From: Thermoplasmata archaeon
GTDB lineage: Archaea > Thermoplasmatota > Thermoplasmata > Halarchaeoplasmatales > Halarchaeoplasmataceae
Direction of reading: 5' to 3'
DNA: 53,484 nt
Assembly: GCA_003551675.1 (NCBI GenBank)
Contig: PUNG01000033.1
Span: forward strand, 1 to 53,484
Of the stretch, positions 35,501 through 43,407 are shown one piece after another. The notes under the pieces were generated by a model. The model worked only from the letters and a program-made list of their open reading frames with translations, had not been told where the DNA came from and ran no database searches. The stretch's first letter is position 1; every line of letters begins with the position of its first letter. Made by a program: the position numbers and the translations under genes.

Positions 35501-38500
35501 GGGGTGGTGCGGTTCGCGTTGTAAAGTCTACTATTCCTTACAACGAAATGACTGGTAACGTTTTTTATGTGGATACCCGATCTCTTTCCTCCGCCATCTA
35601 TATCGTACCATTCTATGATATAGGGTTGGTCCTGAGTGCCATCTCCGTGCCAGTCGTTTTTCTCCGCCTTCTCTTCGAACTCCTGGTCACCTTGTATTTC
35701 CATGGGATCTCTTCTCTTGTAATATATGATATCGATGGAATCTACAACTTCGTTTTCGCCCACAGCTCTCACTTTTATCGTGTGACGACCTCCATCTACA
35801 CCTTCAAATAGGTATGAATTATCTGTGTAAACGTTGACCCAATCGTCATCGCCGATTTTTATCTCGTGATAGTCTACGTAGTCGGAGATCCACTCTATTT
35901 TGAGATCCGAAGAACCAAATACTTCGCCCTTTTCAGGTGAAATTATTTCGACATAGGTAGAAGTGTCCACTGAAAAATTCACGCTTTTTGTTGAGTTCAC
36001 TTCATCTGCTAAACCTCTTATTTCAACGGTATAGTCACGGTCATCCAAGTCTCTAAATGTAAACGAAGTCTCCTCTCCGACATATTGGTAGTTTCCATCC
36101 AGTTTTACTTCATGAGAATCTATGTTGTAAGAAAGCCATTGGACTTTTACTTCTTTTTCTCTGATCACTTCATTTTCTTTTGGAGATATAATCTCGATAT
36201 ATGGGGTGGTATCCACAAAAAATTCGACGAAGTCTCTTCCTCTCCTTCCATTCTCATCAGTTGTTATCACATCCACTCTATGTTTCTGGTCACTCAGACC
36301 TTCAAATACGTATGTGTTATTATATCCGGTTTCTATCCAATTCTCTCCGTTCAGTCTTATCTTACTGGATACGTTTTTTTCGGTATCCCACTCCACTGCG
36401 ATATCTTCGTCTCTTAGTGTCTCACCTGGAGAGGGTGAAGTTAATTCAGGTGACGGAACGGCGGCGTTGTAAACGGTGAGAGCATAGTCTTGATTAGGAG
36501 TCCCGTCGTTGTTAGCGTCTGCAGGTATGTTTTTTCCTATAACACGTACCGTATATGTTCCTTCCTCAACGTTGTCAGGATGTATGAAAACGTTCTGCAC
36601 GTTGTTCACATCATCATAACCGTCACCATTGGTATCAAAATCTTTTATGGTTCTTTGATCTGCTCTAGTCCAGCCCCTTTCAAAAGAGTTTCCAACATAT
36701 TTTTCACCCGAGGGGGATATGACTTCAAGATTCAGGTCGTTCTTCAAAGTAGGATTATCTCCTTCCTCTGCCTCTTTATCGGTCCATACCAAAGAGATCT
36801 TGAACGGTTCTTCTTTACTTTCAGGCTCCACTTCATAAACGTTCTTTTCACCGGTCTCTAAAAGACTGTTCTGATCTTCCAGCATGAAAGGGATCGGATC
36901 TTCCTTTGGATATTCGAGTTTTGATATATCCACCATCCCCCAACCTACATCTTTGTTGGGCACATATTCGTGCCTACAATTTTCCTGTGCAGGGTCCTCG
37001 GCAGTGTTGATCAAGAGTGATTTCACCATGGCTGGACTGGGTCTCTCCCCATGGTTCTTTTCGTACCATTCGACCACGACGGCAGAAGCTCCTGCCACCG
37101 CTGGACACGACATGGAAGTTCCAGACTTCCATTCATATGTGCCTCCAACGTTACGATTGGGGTTGCCTAGCGAAAGAACATTTTCTCCTGGTGCAACAAC
37201 ATCGGGTTTGATACGATTATCTTCGGTCCATCCTCGGGAACTGAAGCTGGCCACCTCATAAGGATCATCGGTATCTCTCCCTCCAAAATAACTACCGTCT
37301 GGCATGAAACTCTCCGTTGCACCCACCGTTATTACATTTTTAGCATTGCCGGGGCTGCCGGTGGATTGATTCCCTCGTCTTCCATCGTTGCCTGCGGAGA
37401 CGGTGATCACCATAGGCTGGTTACCCGTGGTGTTTCTATCCGCATTTCTAACTGCTTGGTCGTAGATACTATCTGATTCGATATATTCTCCTTCGGTGTT
37501 AGAACCCCATGAGTTCGTGTGGATATAAGCATCGGCTTCCTGTTTTGGTATCTCAACTATCTCGTAAAAATCTGCTCCGAGCCATCCCGGATCGAAGACT
37601 TTTGCAGAATACAGTTCCGAGTCGTACGCTAAACCCTGTGCCATTAGGTAAGGAGCGTAACCGGGATAGCCCCCCTTTTCTCCTATGGCGCCGTAGGTGT
37701 CGCCTGCGGCGGAACCGGTAACATGAGTTCCATGTCCGTGTCCGTCTACCCAATCATCATCGTCTAGGTCTTCAAATCCATACCCACCTATAACTCTCCC
37801 CGTCAGATCGGGATGCCCCGAATCTCCCAGTGTACCGTTTCCGATCCCGGTGTCAGCCACCGCGATGACCACGCCTTTACCGCTGTATCCTATCTGATTG
37901 ATATAAGCACCGTAGTCACCGTGCTTCCTGTAAGGATGATGGATGTCGTCGTGCTCATCGTCCATGATCCAAGCGCCTCCTCCGATGATCTGACTATCCA
38001 CTTCAGAATGGAGTTCTGGTTCCCTGTATCGAGAGATGTAATACACGTCGTTTATCATCGCCAATGATTCCACTTCTTTTGTACCGCTAACTTCTAAGAT
38101 AAAACGATGACCTCGAGTTCCAAGATCTAAGGATCGGTTTACTGCAAAGTTTGATTTAACTTGGTCTATACTCCTTTGACTTGAACCAGGTGCCAGTCTG
38201 ACATCCACGGTGAGTCTATCTTCATTCATGCTTGAAAGAGAAGATGATATCTTGTAATCTGGTTGATATATGCCTACCCAATCCACAAAAAAAAGCTCTT
38301 CAACTTTTTCGGCTAGTTCAGGAGTCATCCTCACTTCGTATGCGTAATTGGGTACGTAATTTATTACATGTGCGTTCATCTTTTCTAATTTTTCTCTCCA
38401 CTCGGGGTTTACAGGACCCAACATATGAACTATGTAGATACCCTCCTCGCCTTTCTCGTAATTCTCGATACTCAAGCGGGAGTCAAGTTCAGGCTCTTCC

Positions 38501-38835
38501 GCTATATCGAATGTGTGACCTTTCACCGATAATTCGGTGCGAGAAGGCAGTTCGTCTACGGATAGACCATTCCCTTTCAAAGTACTGATCTTACTCTCTT
38601 CGATCTCTACCAGGGCCGAATCACCATAGGTGTCGATCATGTTAAGGTCCATTTCATTCAAAAAAGTCCGTTCCTTTTCATGTGTGAAGGTTACAAAGAT
38701 TATACGTTGCTCCCCTTGGTTTTCGTTTATACCTATTGGTGATGAAACCATCATACCGACCAAGAGAGATGTAACCAAAATTAGGATAGTCATGATGACA
38801 AAGTATTTTCTTTTAGATATGAACTCAACATGCAT
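32554..38835 (-). CDS. Giant secreted subtilisin-like protease with Ig-like modules and NosD-type beta-helix
   Basis: 2093 residues. N-terminal signal/anchor (VIMTILILVTSLLVGMMV), a propeptide region, then an S8 protease at about 310-640 with catalytic Asp328 (VADTG), His368 (HGTH), oxyanion Asn483 (SAGNDG) and Ser574 (SGTSMSCP). A beta-sandwich with DTNGDGYDD follows to about 790, then three Ig-like modules of about 80 residues (VEIISP...IEW), a right-handed beta-helix at about 1045-1590 made of N-x-I-x-x-N type coils, and five more Ig-like modules. One membrane helix (LLWSLFTLIIVVLFIISA) and a short basic tail end it. The protein should be fixed to the outer face of the cell membrane. All catalytic residues are present, so it is probably active. 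Targets are unknown. Confidence 0.9.
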   Translation of the reverse strand: MHVEFISKRKYFVIMTILILVTSLLVGMMVSSPIGINENQGEQRIIFVTFTHEKERTFLNEMDLNMIDTYGDSALVEIEESKISTLKGNGLSVDELPSRTELSVKGHTFDIAEEPELDSRLSIENYEKGEEGIYIVHMLGPVNPEWREKLEKMNAHVINYVPNYAYEVRMTPELAEKVEELFFVDWVGIYQPDYKISSSLSSMNEDRLTVDVRLAPGSSQRSIDQVKSNFAVNRSLDLGTRGHRFILEVSGTKEVESLAMINDVYYISRYREPELHSEVDSQIIGGGAWIMDDEHDDIHHPYRKHGDYGAYINQIGYSGKGVVIAVADTGIGNGTLGDSGHPDLTGRVIGGYGFEDLDDDDWVDGHGHGTHVTGSAAGDTYGAIGEKGGYPGYAPYLMAQGLAYDSELYSAKVFDPGWLGADFYEIVEIPKQEADAYIHTNSWGSNTEGEYIESDSIYDQAVRNADRNTTGNQPMVITVSAGNDGRRGNQSTGSPGNAKNVITVGATESFMPDGSYFGGRDTDDPYEVASFSSRGWTEDNRIKPDVVAPGENVLSLGNPNRNVGGTYEWKSGTSMSCPAVAGASAVVVEWYEKNHGERPSPAMVKSLLINTAEDPAQENCRHEYVPNKDVGWGMVDISKLEYPKEDPIPFMLEDQNSLLETGEKNVYEVEPESKEEPFKISLVWTDKEAEEGDNPTLKNDLNLEVISPSGEKYVGNSFERGWTRADQRTIKDFDTNGDGYDDVNNVQNVFIHPDNVEEGTYTVRVIGKNIPADANNDGTPNQDYALTVYNAAVPSPELTSPSPGETLRDEDIAVEWDTEKNVSSKIRLNGENWIETGYNNTYVFEGLSDQKHRVDVITTDENGRRGRDFVEFFVDTTPYIEIISPKENEVIREKEVKVQWLSYNIDSHEVKLDGNYQYVGEETSFTFRDLDDRDYTVEIRGLADEVNSTKSVNFSVDTSTYVEIISPEKGEVFGSSDLKIEWISDYVDYHEIKIGDDDWVNVYTDNSYLFEGVDGGRHTIKVRAVGENEVVDSIDIIYYKRRDPMEIQGDQEFEEKAEKNDWHGDGTQDQPYIIEWYDIDGGGKRSGIHIKNVTSHFVVRNSRLYNANRTTPQDAGNSGIYLYETMNGEIYDNEVKSNSYGIRLDRSENNVIINNTCINNHAGIYLSNSNNNVIRENNVSKFRYPTYGEGILLEDSNRNELSDNHGVNNNEGILLDSSDHNTLFNNNHSYNSVGIRLDDSDDNSLEQNSLSSNSHGIYTRRSSQNDISHNNLSKNSYGFFLSSSELNRLSENRLIDNYYGLRISSSSDENEIEDNKIADSVSYGIYLFSSENNKFMSNELVENGVFLGGQTVEHWNTHSMDESNTINDMPILYLKDEDGKTISRETGQVILANSTNIVVEQQNIDEGDVGILLGFSDDNTIRDNVIRDQIQSITLRHSHGNEIRNNTLFNNTAGIYMANSDRNTVVENNVSENIWPGIYLSSSDKNLIFGNSISHNDPQLFYGIYLTRSTNNTVYHNEIYNQDFPEDYEGQAFDNTNNSWDHDSEGNYWSDYTYRYPHASEIDGVWNRSYEIAGDGNRDRYPLTSPEKVGDLSVRFLKPIDDETIFSPDVTARWNTKGGQGEIDYRIRLDEEGWIEPDETTSHTFEDLEDGEYILEIEAEDEEGTVSSHRVTFSVHRGIYVEIISPEDDEIIRRSRASIEWFSKNHNNTEIRLRGPIEKDWEDVGRETEHTYTGLDDGKYTVEVRSIDEEGEKDHDEVSFLIKTVSVEITSPEDNEIIKGDTVEIRWTSENAEYHEIQICGGRWDYIGNVTEYEVSGLEEGEYELSIRAVDESGRRARDTITFTVELPAAEVNIINPKDGAIFDRDYISIEWQIQLLNEVFEVEYYEIRLDGIQWKSVGNVTEYTFEDLENGEHTIEVRAVDDLGYFAKDHIIIFVDTVPPEVRITYPTDRDLLDTSEVSVEWEGKDDVSGIDYYEVRIDKENDGDWINVGLDTSYPFDGLEDGQYTVEVRVYDRAGNVAMDSVSFEVEVAEPPYLLWSLFTLIIVVLFIISARVGFVILKRRKKEAPRKTLRDLETEHGVVKYGRYEKKYKL
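34200..35700 (-). repeat. Beta-helix repeat region inside the giant protease
   Basis: Coils of roughly 22-24 residues with the pattern SSxNxIxxNxIxxNxxGIxL repeat more than 20 times, as in NosD/CASH carbohydrate-binding or surface proteins. At DNA level the copies are diverged, so there is no exact repeat or CRISPR-like spacing. Confidence 0.75.
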
Positions 38836-38868
38836 TTCATCATCTCATATTTGCGTTCCGGTTATATG

Positions 38869-38885
38869 TAAGTGGTTACCACTTA
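38869..38885. promoter_or_regulatory. Palindrome between the giant protease and the ATP synthase operon
   Basis: TAAGTGGT and ACCACTTA flank a single T. On the minus strand it follows and partly overlaps TTTAATAAGT, a likely TATA box for the protease, and precedes its probable start near 38862. It could also affect the divergent atp promoter. Confidence 0.4.
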
Positions 38886-38914
38886 TTAAATCTTCGAGTC
38901 TAGTTACCAAAATG

Positions 38915-38921
38915 TTTATAA
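38915..38921 (+). promoter_or_regulatory. TATA box of the ATP synthase operon
   Basis: TTTATAA lies about 77 bases before the atpH GTG. Transcription would start near 38943 with a leader of about 50 bases containing the GAGGT ribosome site. Confidence 0.5.
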
Positions 38922-38991
38922 CATCTATAGATTTTCCCAAACACACATACATCATAGTGGAATTTAACCTGAGAAAAAAAGAGGTATTATC

Positions 38992-39306
38992 GTGCCTGTT
39001 GAAGAGATAAAAAAGATAAAAAAGGCAGAAAAAAATGCCCACGAAAAGATAGAGAGAGCGGAAGTAAGAGCTAAAGAGCTAGTAAAAGAGGCTGAGGAAA
39101 ACGCTAAGCAAAAAAAAGAAGACCGACTTTTTTCTTTAAGAAAAGAATTAGAAGAGAGGGAGAAGAAGGCTAAGGAAGACGCGGAGAAAAGAGCTAAAGA
39201 GATAAGAAGGAAGGGTAAAGAAGAAGTACAGAAGATAAGAAGATCAACTGAAGAAAAAAGATCGGAAGCTATTGAACATGTAGTAGAGAGAGTAATGGAG
39301 GTCTGA
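38992..39306 (+). CDS. atpH: A/V-type ATP synthase subunit H (AhaH)
   Basis: Peripheral stalk coiled coil. The 104 residues are almost all Glu, Lys, Arg and Ala in heptad-like order and end in RVMEV, the usual length and position for the first gene of archaeal atp operons. It pairs with subunit E to hold the head still. The GTG at 38992 follows AAGAGGTATTATC. The gene is followed by atpI after four bases. Confidence 0.87.
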   Translation: MPVEEIKKIKKAEKNAHEKIERAEVRAKELVKEAEENAKQKKEDRLFSLRKELEEREKKAKEDAEKRAKEIRRKGKEEVQKIRRSTEEKRSEAIEHVVERVMEV

Positions 39307-39310
39307 ACCA

Positions 39311-41482
39311 GTGTTTTTCCCGGAGAGGATGAAGGACCTTACCATATTAGTTCACGAGGACCACGTAGAGGGATTGATAGATACTCTACATGAGAAGGGT
39401 GCGGCGGAGATCAGTGATGTTGATAGGGACGACGAGGTCATGGATCTGATAGAACCCATGGGTATCTCAAAGAGTTTAGGAGAACTCACCGATTATGATA
39501 TTCGTCTGTCATCTGTTTTAGATATATTTCAGAGAGCAGAGTCGGAAAAGAACGTGATCAAGGAATTCATCTCTCCGGATGAGATAGAGAAAAAAAAGAG
39601 AAAAAAGAAAGATATGAAACAAGTGCTTCTAGAGATCGATGGAGCTTTCCAGAAGCACGGGGATGAAATACTGGAACTCGATGAAAAACTCACCGATCTA
39701 AATAAAGAGATGGAGGAATTACGGCAGTTTAAAGATGACGTGAGAAAGATCTCTTTTTTAGACATAGAATTGGATCATATAGGTGAAACAAGTTTCTCCG
39801 TTATCGAAGTAGGAATTACCAAAAACCCGGACGAGTTCAGAAGAAATATAAAGTCATTAGAATCCTATTTTTACGATATAAAGAAGATAGAAGGAAAGGA
39901 TGAAGATAGATACGTGGTTATAGCGGGTTCTTTCATAGCGGAGAAAAATGAATTTCGTTCTATAATGAGACAGAGCGACGTCCGTCCCTTAAATTTAAAG
40001 AACGTTAAAGGTACGCCAAAACAGGCGTTGGATAAGTTGACGTTAGATATAAAAAAATTAGAGCAGTCCAAAGAGGACATATTGAAAAGATTGAAGTCTC
40101 TAAAAGAGAAACACGAAAAGGAATATCTTATATTAAAGGAAGAACTAGATATACAAAGACAGAAAAAAGAGGTCATACAGAAATTTGGAAACACGGAGAC
40201 CACGGCGGTGTTGAAAGGTTGGGTTCCTGAAAAGGAGGTTGAAAAGGTCAAAAAGTTGGTGGATGAAACCACTGAAGGGTATGCGGAAGTCGTCACTCAA
40301 GAACCTGAAGATCCCGACGAAGTGCCGAGCAAACTAGACAACCCCAGTGTCATAAAGCCCTTCGAAATTCTTACACATATGTTCGCACCTCCTCGGTACG
40401 ACGAGATAGACCCCACATTTATCCTCGCTCCTGCATTTGTGATCTTCTTTGGCTTGATGCTTGGAGATGCTGTCTACGGCTTGCTGATCATATTGACTTC
40501 TTTTATCTTACTCCAGGGCATCGGGAAGATAGAGCAAGGCACAAGGAATTTTTCATTGGTTTTGATGGGAGCTGGAATAAGCACATTGATATTTGGAATA
40601 TTACAGGGCGGCTACTTAGGCCCAGCTCAGGATACTCATACTAACTTGTTTGGAAGGCTCGGTTTAGATTTTATAAACGATTTAGCGGTACTAGAAACTT
40701 TAGAAGGTGAAGGCCCTCTTACGTTACTGATAATATCATTGTTGATAGGTCTATTCTATCTTAATGCGGGTATTTTCCTTCAATTTGTAAAACATTTTAA
40801 GGACGGTAATATCAGAGAGATATTAGAAGAAAGTGTTTCGTGGTGGACACTTCAGCCAGGTGGTTTTATACTGATATCAGGCCAATTGTTCGGTTGGTAT
40901 GATTTCTCCCAAGCGATCTACATGTTGGCCGGTGTTCTTACGGTAGTAGGTCTTATACTGATGGTATTACGGGCTAAAGGGCTCTCATTTTTTGAGTTGA
41001 CTGGATTCCTAGGTGACTTTTTATCGTTCTCCAGGATACTAGCTTTGGGTCTAGCTACATCGGGAATAGCCTTGACCGTTAACGTTCTTGCTGATCTTGT
41101 ATCCGGTGCGAGTATAAACCTTCCATTGGCCGTGGTGATACTGTTGGCAGGATTAGCTTTGGTAGTCAAAGGTTTTATGGACTCTAGTAAGATCCTACAG
41201 ACAGTAGGATTTGTTGTACTTGTATTAGGCGTGGTCGGATTTATGGGATATGCAGGATTAGTAGATCCTAGAACACCATTTTACTTTTTCGGGTTGATAG
41301 TTATGATAGTTGGTCATCTGGGCAATGCGGTTCTTCAGGCACTTGGGTCCTTTGTTCATTCTTTAAGATTACAGTATGTAGAGTTTTTCAGTTATTTTTA
41401 TGAGGGTGGCGGCTCGCAATATACGCCTTTTAAGTCTGAAAGAGAGCATACTTACATAAAAAGAAATGAGGTGAAAAGATGA
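39311..41482 (+). CDS. atpI: A/V-type ATP synthase subunit I (a subunit)
   Basis: Stator membrane subunit that forms the ion half-channels next to the rotor ring. The 723 residues start with a cytoplasmic arm rich in coiled coil (about 1-355) and end in a membrane part of seven or eight helices (from FEILTHMFAPPRYDEIDPTF through GLMLGDAVYG to the end). The family-typical LGLATSGIALTVN and FVHSLRLQYVEFFSYFYEGGG motifs are present. The GTG at 39311 lies eight bases after GGAGGT. Its stop overlaps the atpK ATG as ATGA. Confidence 0.94.
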   Translation: MFFPERMKDLTILVHEDHVEGLIDTLHEKGAAEISDVDRDDEVMDLIEPMGISKSLGELTDYDIRLSSVLDIFQRAESEKNVIKEFISPDEIEKKKRKKKDMKQVLLEIDGAFQKHGDEILELDEKLTDLNKEMEELRQFKDDVRKISFLDIELDHIGETSFSVIEVGITKNPDEFRRNIKSLESYFYDIKKIEGKDEDRYVVIAGSFIAEKNEFRSIMRQSDVRPLNLKNVKGTPKQALDKLTLDIKKLEQSKEDILKRLKSLKEKHEKEYLILKEELDIQRQKKEVIQKFGNTETTAVLKGWVPEKEVEKVKKLVDETTEGYAEVVTQEPEDPDEVPSKLDNPSVIKPFEILTHMFAPPRYDEIDPTFILAPAFVIFFGLMLGDAVYGLLIILTSFILLQGIGKIEQGTRNFSLVLMGAGISTLIFGILQGGYLGPAQDTHTNLFGRLGLDFINDLAVLETLEGEGPLTLLIISLLIGLFYLNAGIFLQFVKHFKDGNIREILEESVSWWTLQPGGFILISGQLFGWYDFSQAIYMLAGVLTVVGLILMVLRAKGLSFFELTGFLGDFLSFSRILALGLATSGIALTVNVLADLVSGASINLPLAVVILLAGLALVVKGFMDSSKILQTVGFVVLVLGVVGFMGYAGLVDPRTPFYFFGLIVMIVGHLGNAVLQALGSFVHSLRLQYVEFFSYFYEGGGSQYTPFKSEREHTYIKRNEVKR

Positions 41483-43386
41483 GATGGTTTAGAATGGATC
41501 GGAATCCAAAAGTACTGGTATCTTTGATGATTCTAGCCACGGCTTTAATGTTGTTGGGCGCATCGCCTATCCATGGATTGCAAGAAGAACAGGATCTTCA
41601 GGGAAGGATAGACATCCTAGTTTATCATCAAGAAGACGAGGAATACAGAAAAGAAGGAGAGCTGATCAAGAGATACATGGCTAGTGACGATGGTGAAGAG
41701 ATAGGTTTTTCTTTCAGAGCTAAGAACATATCGTATAATGAAGAGAATGTAACGTGGGATTTTGATACGGGTGAGGAAGAAGAGGGGAGATTTGTTAATC
41801 ACACTTTCCACGAGGGGATTTACAACGTAACGCTATCAGTTGAAGACGATGAAGGTAATATATACCGAGACGAACTCTCTATCGATATAGAAAGGGATGA
41901 GAGAGGGACCTTCCTTACGGCCATCGGTGCTGGTTTGGCCGTTGGCATAGCCGGCATGGGTGCTGGTATAGGTGTTGGCATAGCCGGAGCCGCCGGTGCA
42001 GGTACAATAGCGGAGAAGCCGGATAAGTTCGGAAAGTGTCTAGTATTTCAGGCTTTGCCCCAAACTCAAGCCATATATGGATTGTTGGTAGCGGTATTAT
42101 TATTGTTGTTCACCGGAGTCATAGGTGGAGACGCATACGTTCCCCTTAACGTAGGTATAGCTTCACTAGGAGTGGGTTTAGCGGTGGGCATAGCAGGTTT
42201 ATCTGCCATAGGGCAGGGTATAGCTTCTTCGGGTAGCATCGCGGCCTACAGTGAGAAGGAAGAACTCTTCGGTAAAGGCATGGTGTTTTCCGTATTGCCG
42301 GAAACCCAGGCTATATACGGCTTACTCATAGGCATCCTTATCATGGTTTTTACCGGTCTATTAGGTGCCGAGGTGGCTCCAGAACTATTAGGGGAAAAGG
42401 GTCTGGGACTTGCGTTGATAACCATCGGCGGTGGTTTAGCTGTTGGTATAGCCGGTCTCTCTGGAATAGGTCAAGGCATCGCATCAGGAGCCGGTATCGG
42501 AAGTGTTGCGGAGAATGAAGATCTCTTCGGTAAAGGCATGGTGTTTTCCGTATTGCCGGAAACCCAGGCGATATATGGTCTTCTCATCGCTATATTACTA
42601 ATGGTGTTTTCTGGATTGCTTGGTGGGGAAGTTGATACGGCCATGGCGGGAACGTCAGGTATCAGTTTAGGTCTTATAGGTATAGGAGCCGGTTTGGCCG
42701 TTGGTATAGCTGGACTATCGGGTATAGGCCAAGGTATCGCGGCCGCCAGTGGTATCGGAAGTGTTGCGGAGAATGAAGAAGTATTTGGACGAGGTATGGT
42801 ATTTTCCGTGTTGCCGGAAACCCAGGCGATATACGGCATGTTGATAGCGATATTATTGATGATATTCAGTGGTCTATTGGGAGAAGCGGCACTGGTAGAT
42901 CAAACAGGAGAGATCCAATTGTTCATAGGGCTCGTGGGCGTCGGTGCTGGTCTATCAGTAGGTATAGCCGGTCTCTCAGGTATAGGTCAGGGTATAGCCG
43001 CGGGAAGTGGTATAGCGACCGTGGCAGAAGATGAAAAGATGTTTGGACGAGGTATGGTATTTTCCGTGTTGCCGGAAACCCAGGCGATATACGGCATGTT
43101 GATAGCGATATTATTGATGGTCTTCAGCGGTATGCTTGGTGACGTCTATCCCGACGGAGCCGGAGTCCAGATGGGCATAGCTGCCATCGGTGCAGGTCTT
43201 GCTATAGGGATAGCTGGTGTCTCCGGTGTAGGTCAAGGTATAACTTCTGGATCTGCTATCGCAGCCGTATCAAAACGAGAGGAAACCTTTGGAAAGGGTA
43301 TGATATTCAGCGTGATGTCGGAAACCTTTGCGATATTTGGTTTGCTCATTGCGATATTCATAATCGTCTTCCTCGGGTTCATGTGA
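41479..43386 (+). CDS. atpK: A/V-type ATP synthase rotor subunit K with six fused hairpins and an N-terminal PKD-like domain
   Basis: Normal K subunits have two helices; this one has 635 residues. After a signal or anchor segment (VLVSLMILATALMLLGAS), residues about 35-140 form a beta domain resembling PKD (VTWDFDTGEEEEGRFVNHTF, YNVTLSVEDDEGN). Then come six proteolipid hairpins, twelve helices. The ion-binding carboxylate is Glu275, Glu361, Glu447, Glu533 and Glu615 in hairpins 2-6, but Gln195 in hairpin 1, which also lacks the helix-1 Gln of GIGQGIA. Hairpins 2-5 share TQAIY, which resembles the Na+-site residues of Enterococcus NtpK; hairpin 6 has TFAIF. Both ends of a hairpin face outward, so the PKD domain should be outside, as the signal implies. 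ATG at 41479 (ATGA overlap). Confidence 0.92.
   Translation: MRWFRMDRNPKVLVSLMILATALMLLGASPIHGLQEEQDLQGRIDILVYHQEDEEYRKEGELIKRYMASDDGEEIGFSFRAKNISYNEENVTWDFDTGEEEEGRFVNHTFHEGIYNVTLSVEDDEGNIYRDELSIDIERDERGTFLTAIGAGLAVGIAGMGAGIGVGIAGAAGAGTIAEKPDKFGKCLVFQALPQTQAIYGLLVAVLLLLFTGVIGGDAYVPLNVGIASLGVGLAVGIAGLSAIGQGIASSGSIAAYSEKEELFGKGMVFSVLPETQAIYGLLIGILIMVFTGLLGAEVAPELLGEKGLGLALITIGGGLAVGIAGLSGIGQGIASGAGIGSVAENEDLFGKGMVFSVLPETQAIYGLLIAILLMVFSGLLGGEVDTAMAGTSGISLGLIGIGAGLAVGIAGLSGIGQGIAAASGIGSVAENEEVFGRGMVFSVLPETQAIYGMLIAILLMIFSGLLGEAALVDQTGEIQLFIGLVGVGAGLSVGIAGLSGIGQGIAAGSGIATVAEDEKMFGRGMVFSVLPETQAIYGMLIAILLMVFSGMLGDVYPDGAGVQMGIAAIGAGLAIGIAGVSGVGQGITSGSAIAAVSKREETFGKGMIFSVMSETFAIFGLLIAIFIIVFLGFM
42784..43119 (+). 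repeat. 78-base exact repeat in two atpK hairpins
   Basis: Bases 42784-42861 (hairpin 4) and 43042-43119 (hairpin 5) are identical over 78 positions, 258 bases apart, that is 86 codons. Hairpins 2 and 3 share a 47-base identical stretch (42265-42311, 42533-42579). Synonymous sites are identical too, which points to recent duplication or gene conversion. Confidence 0.85.
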
Positions 43387-43407
43387 GAATAAAAGTGAGA
43401 TGATAAT

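Noticed and set aside
34200-35700. Regular repeats that might look like a CRISPR array
   Set aside because: They are diverged beta-helix coils within one long open frame, with no constant repeats or spacers.
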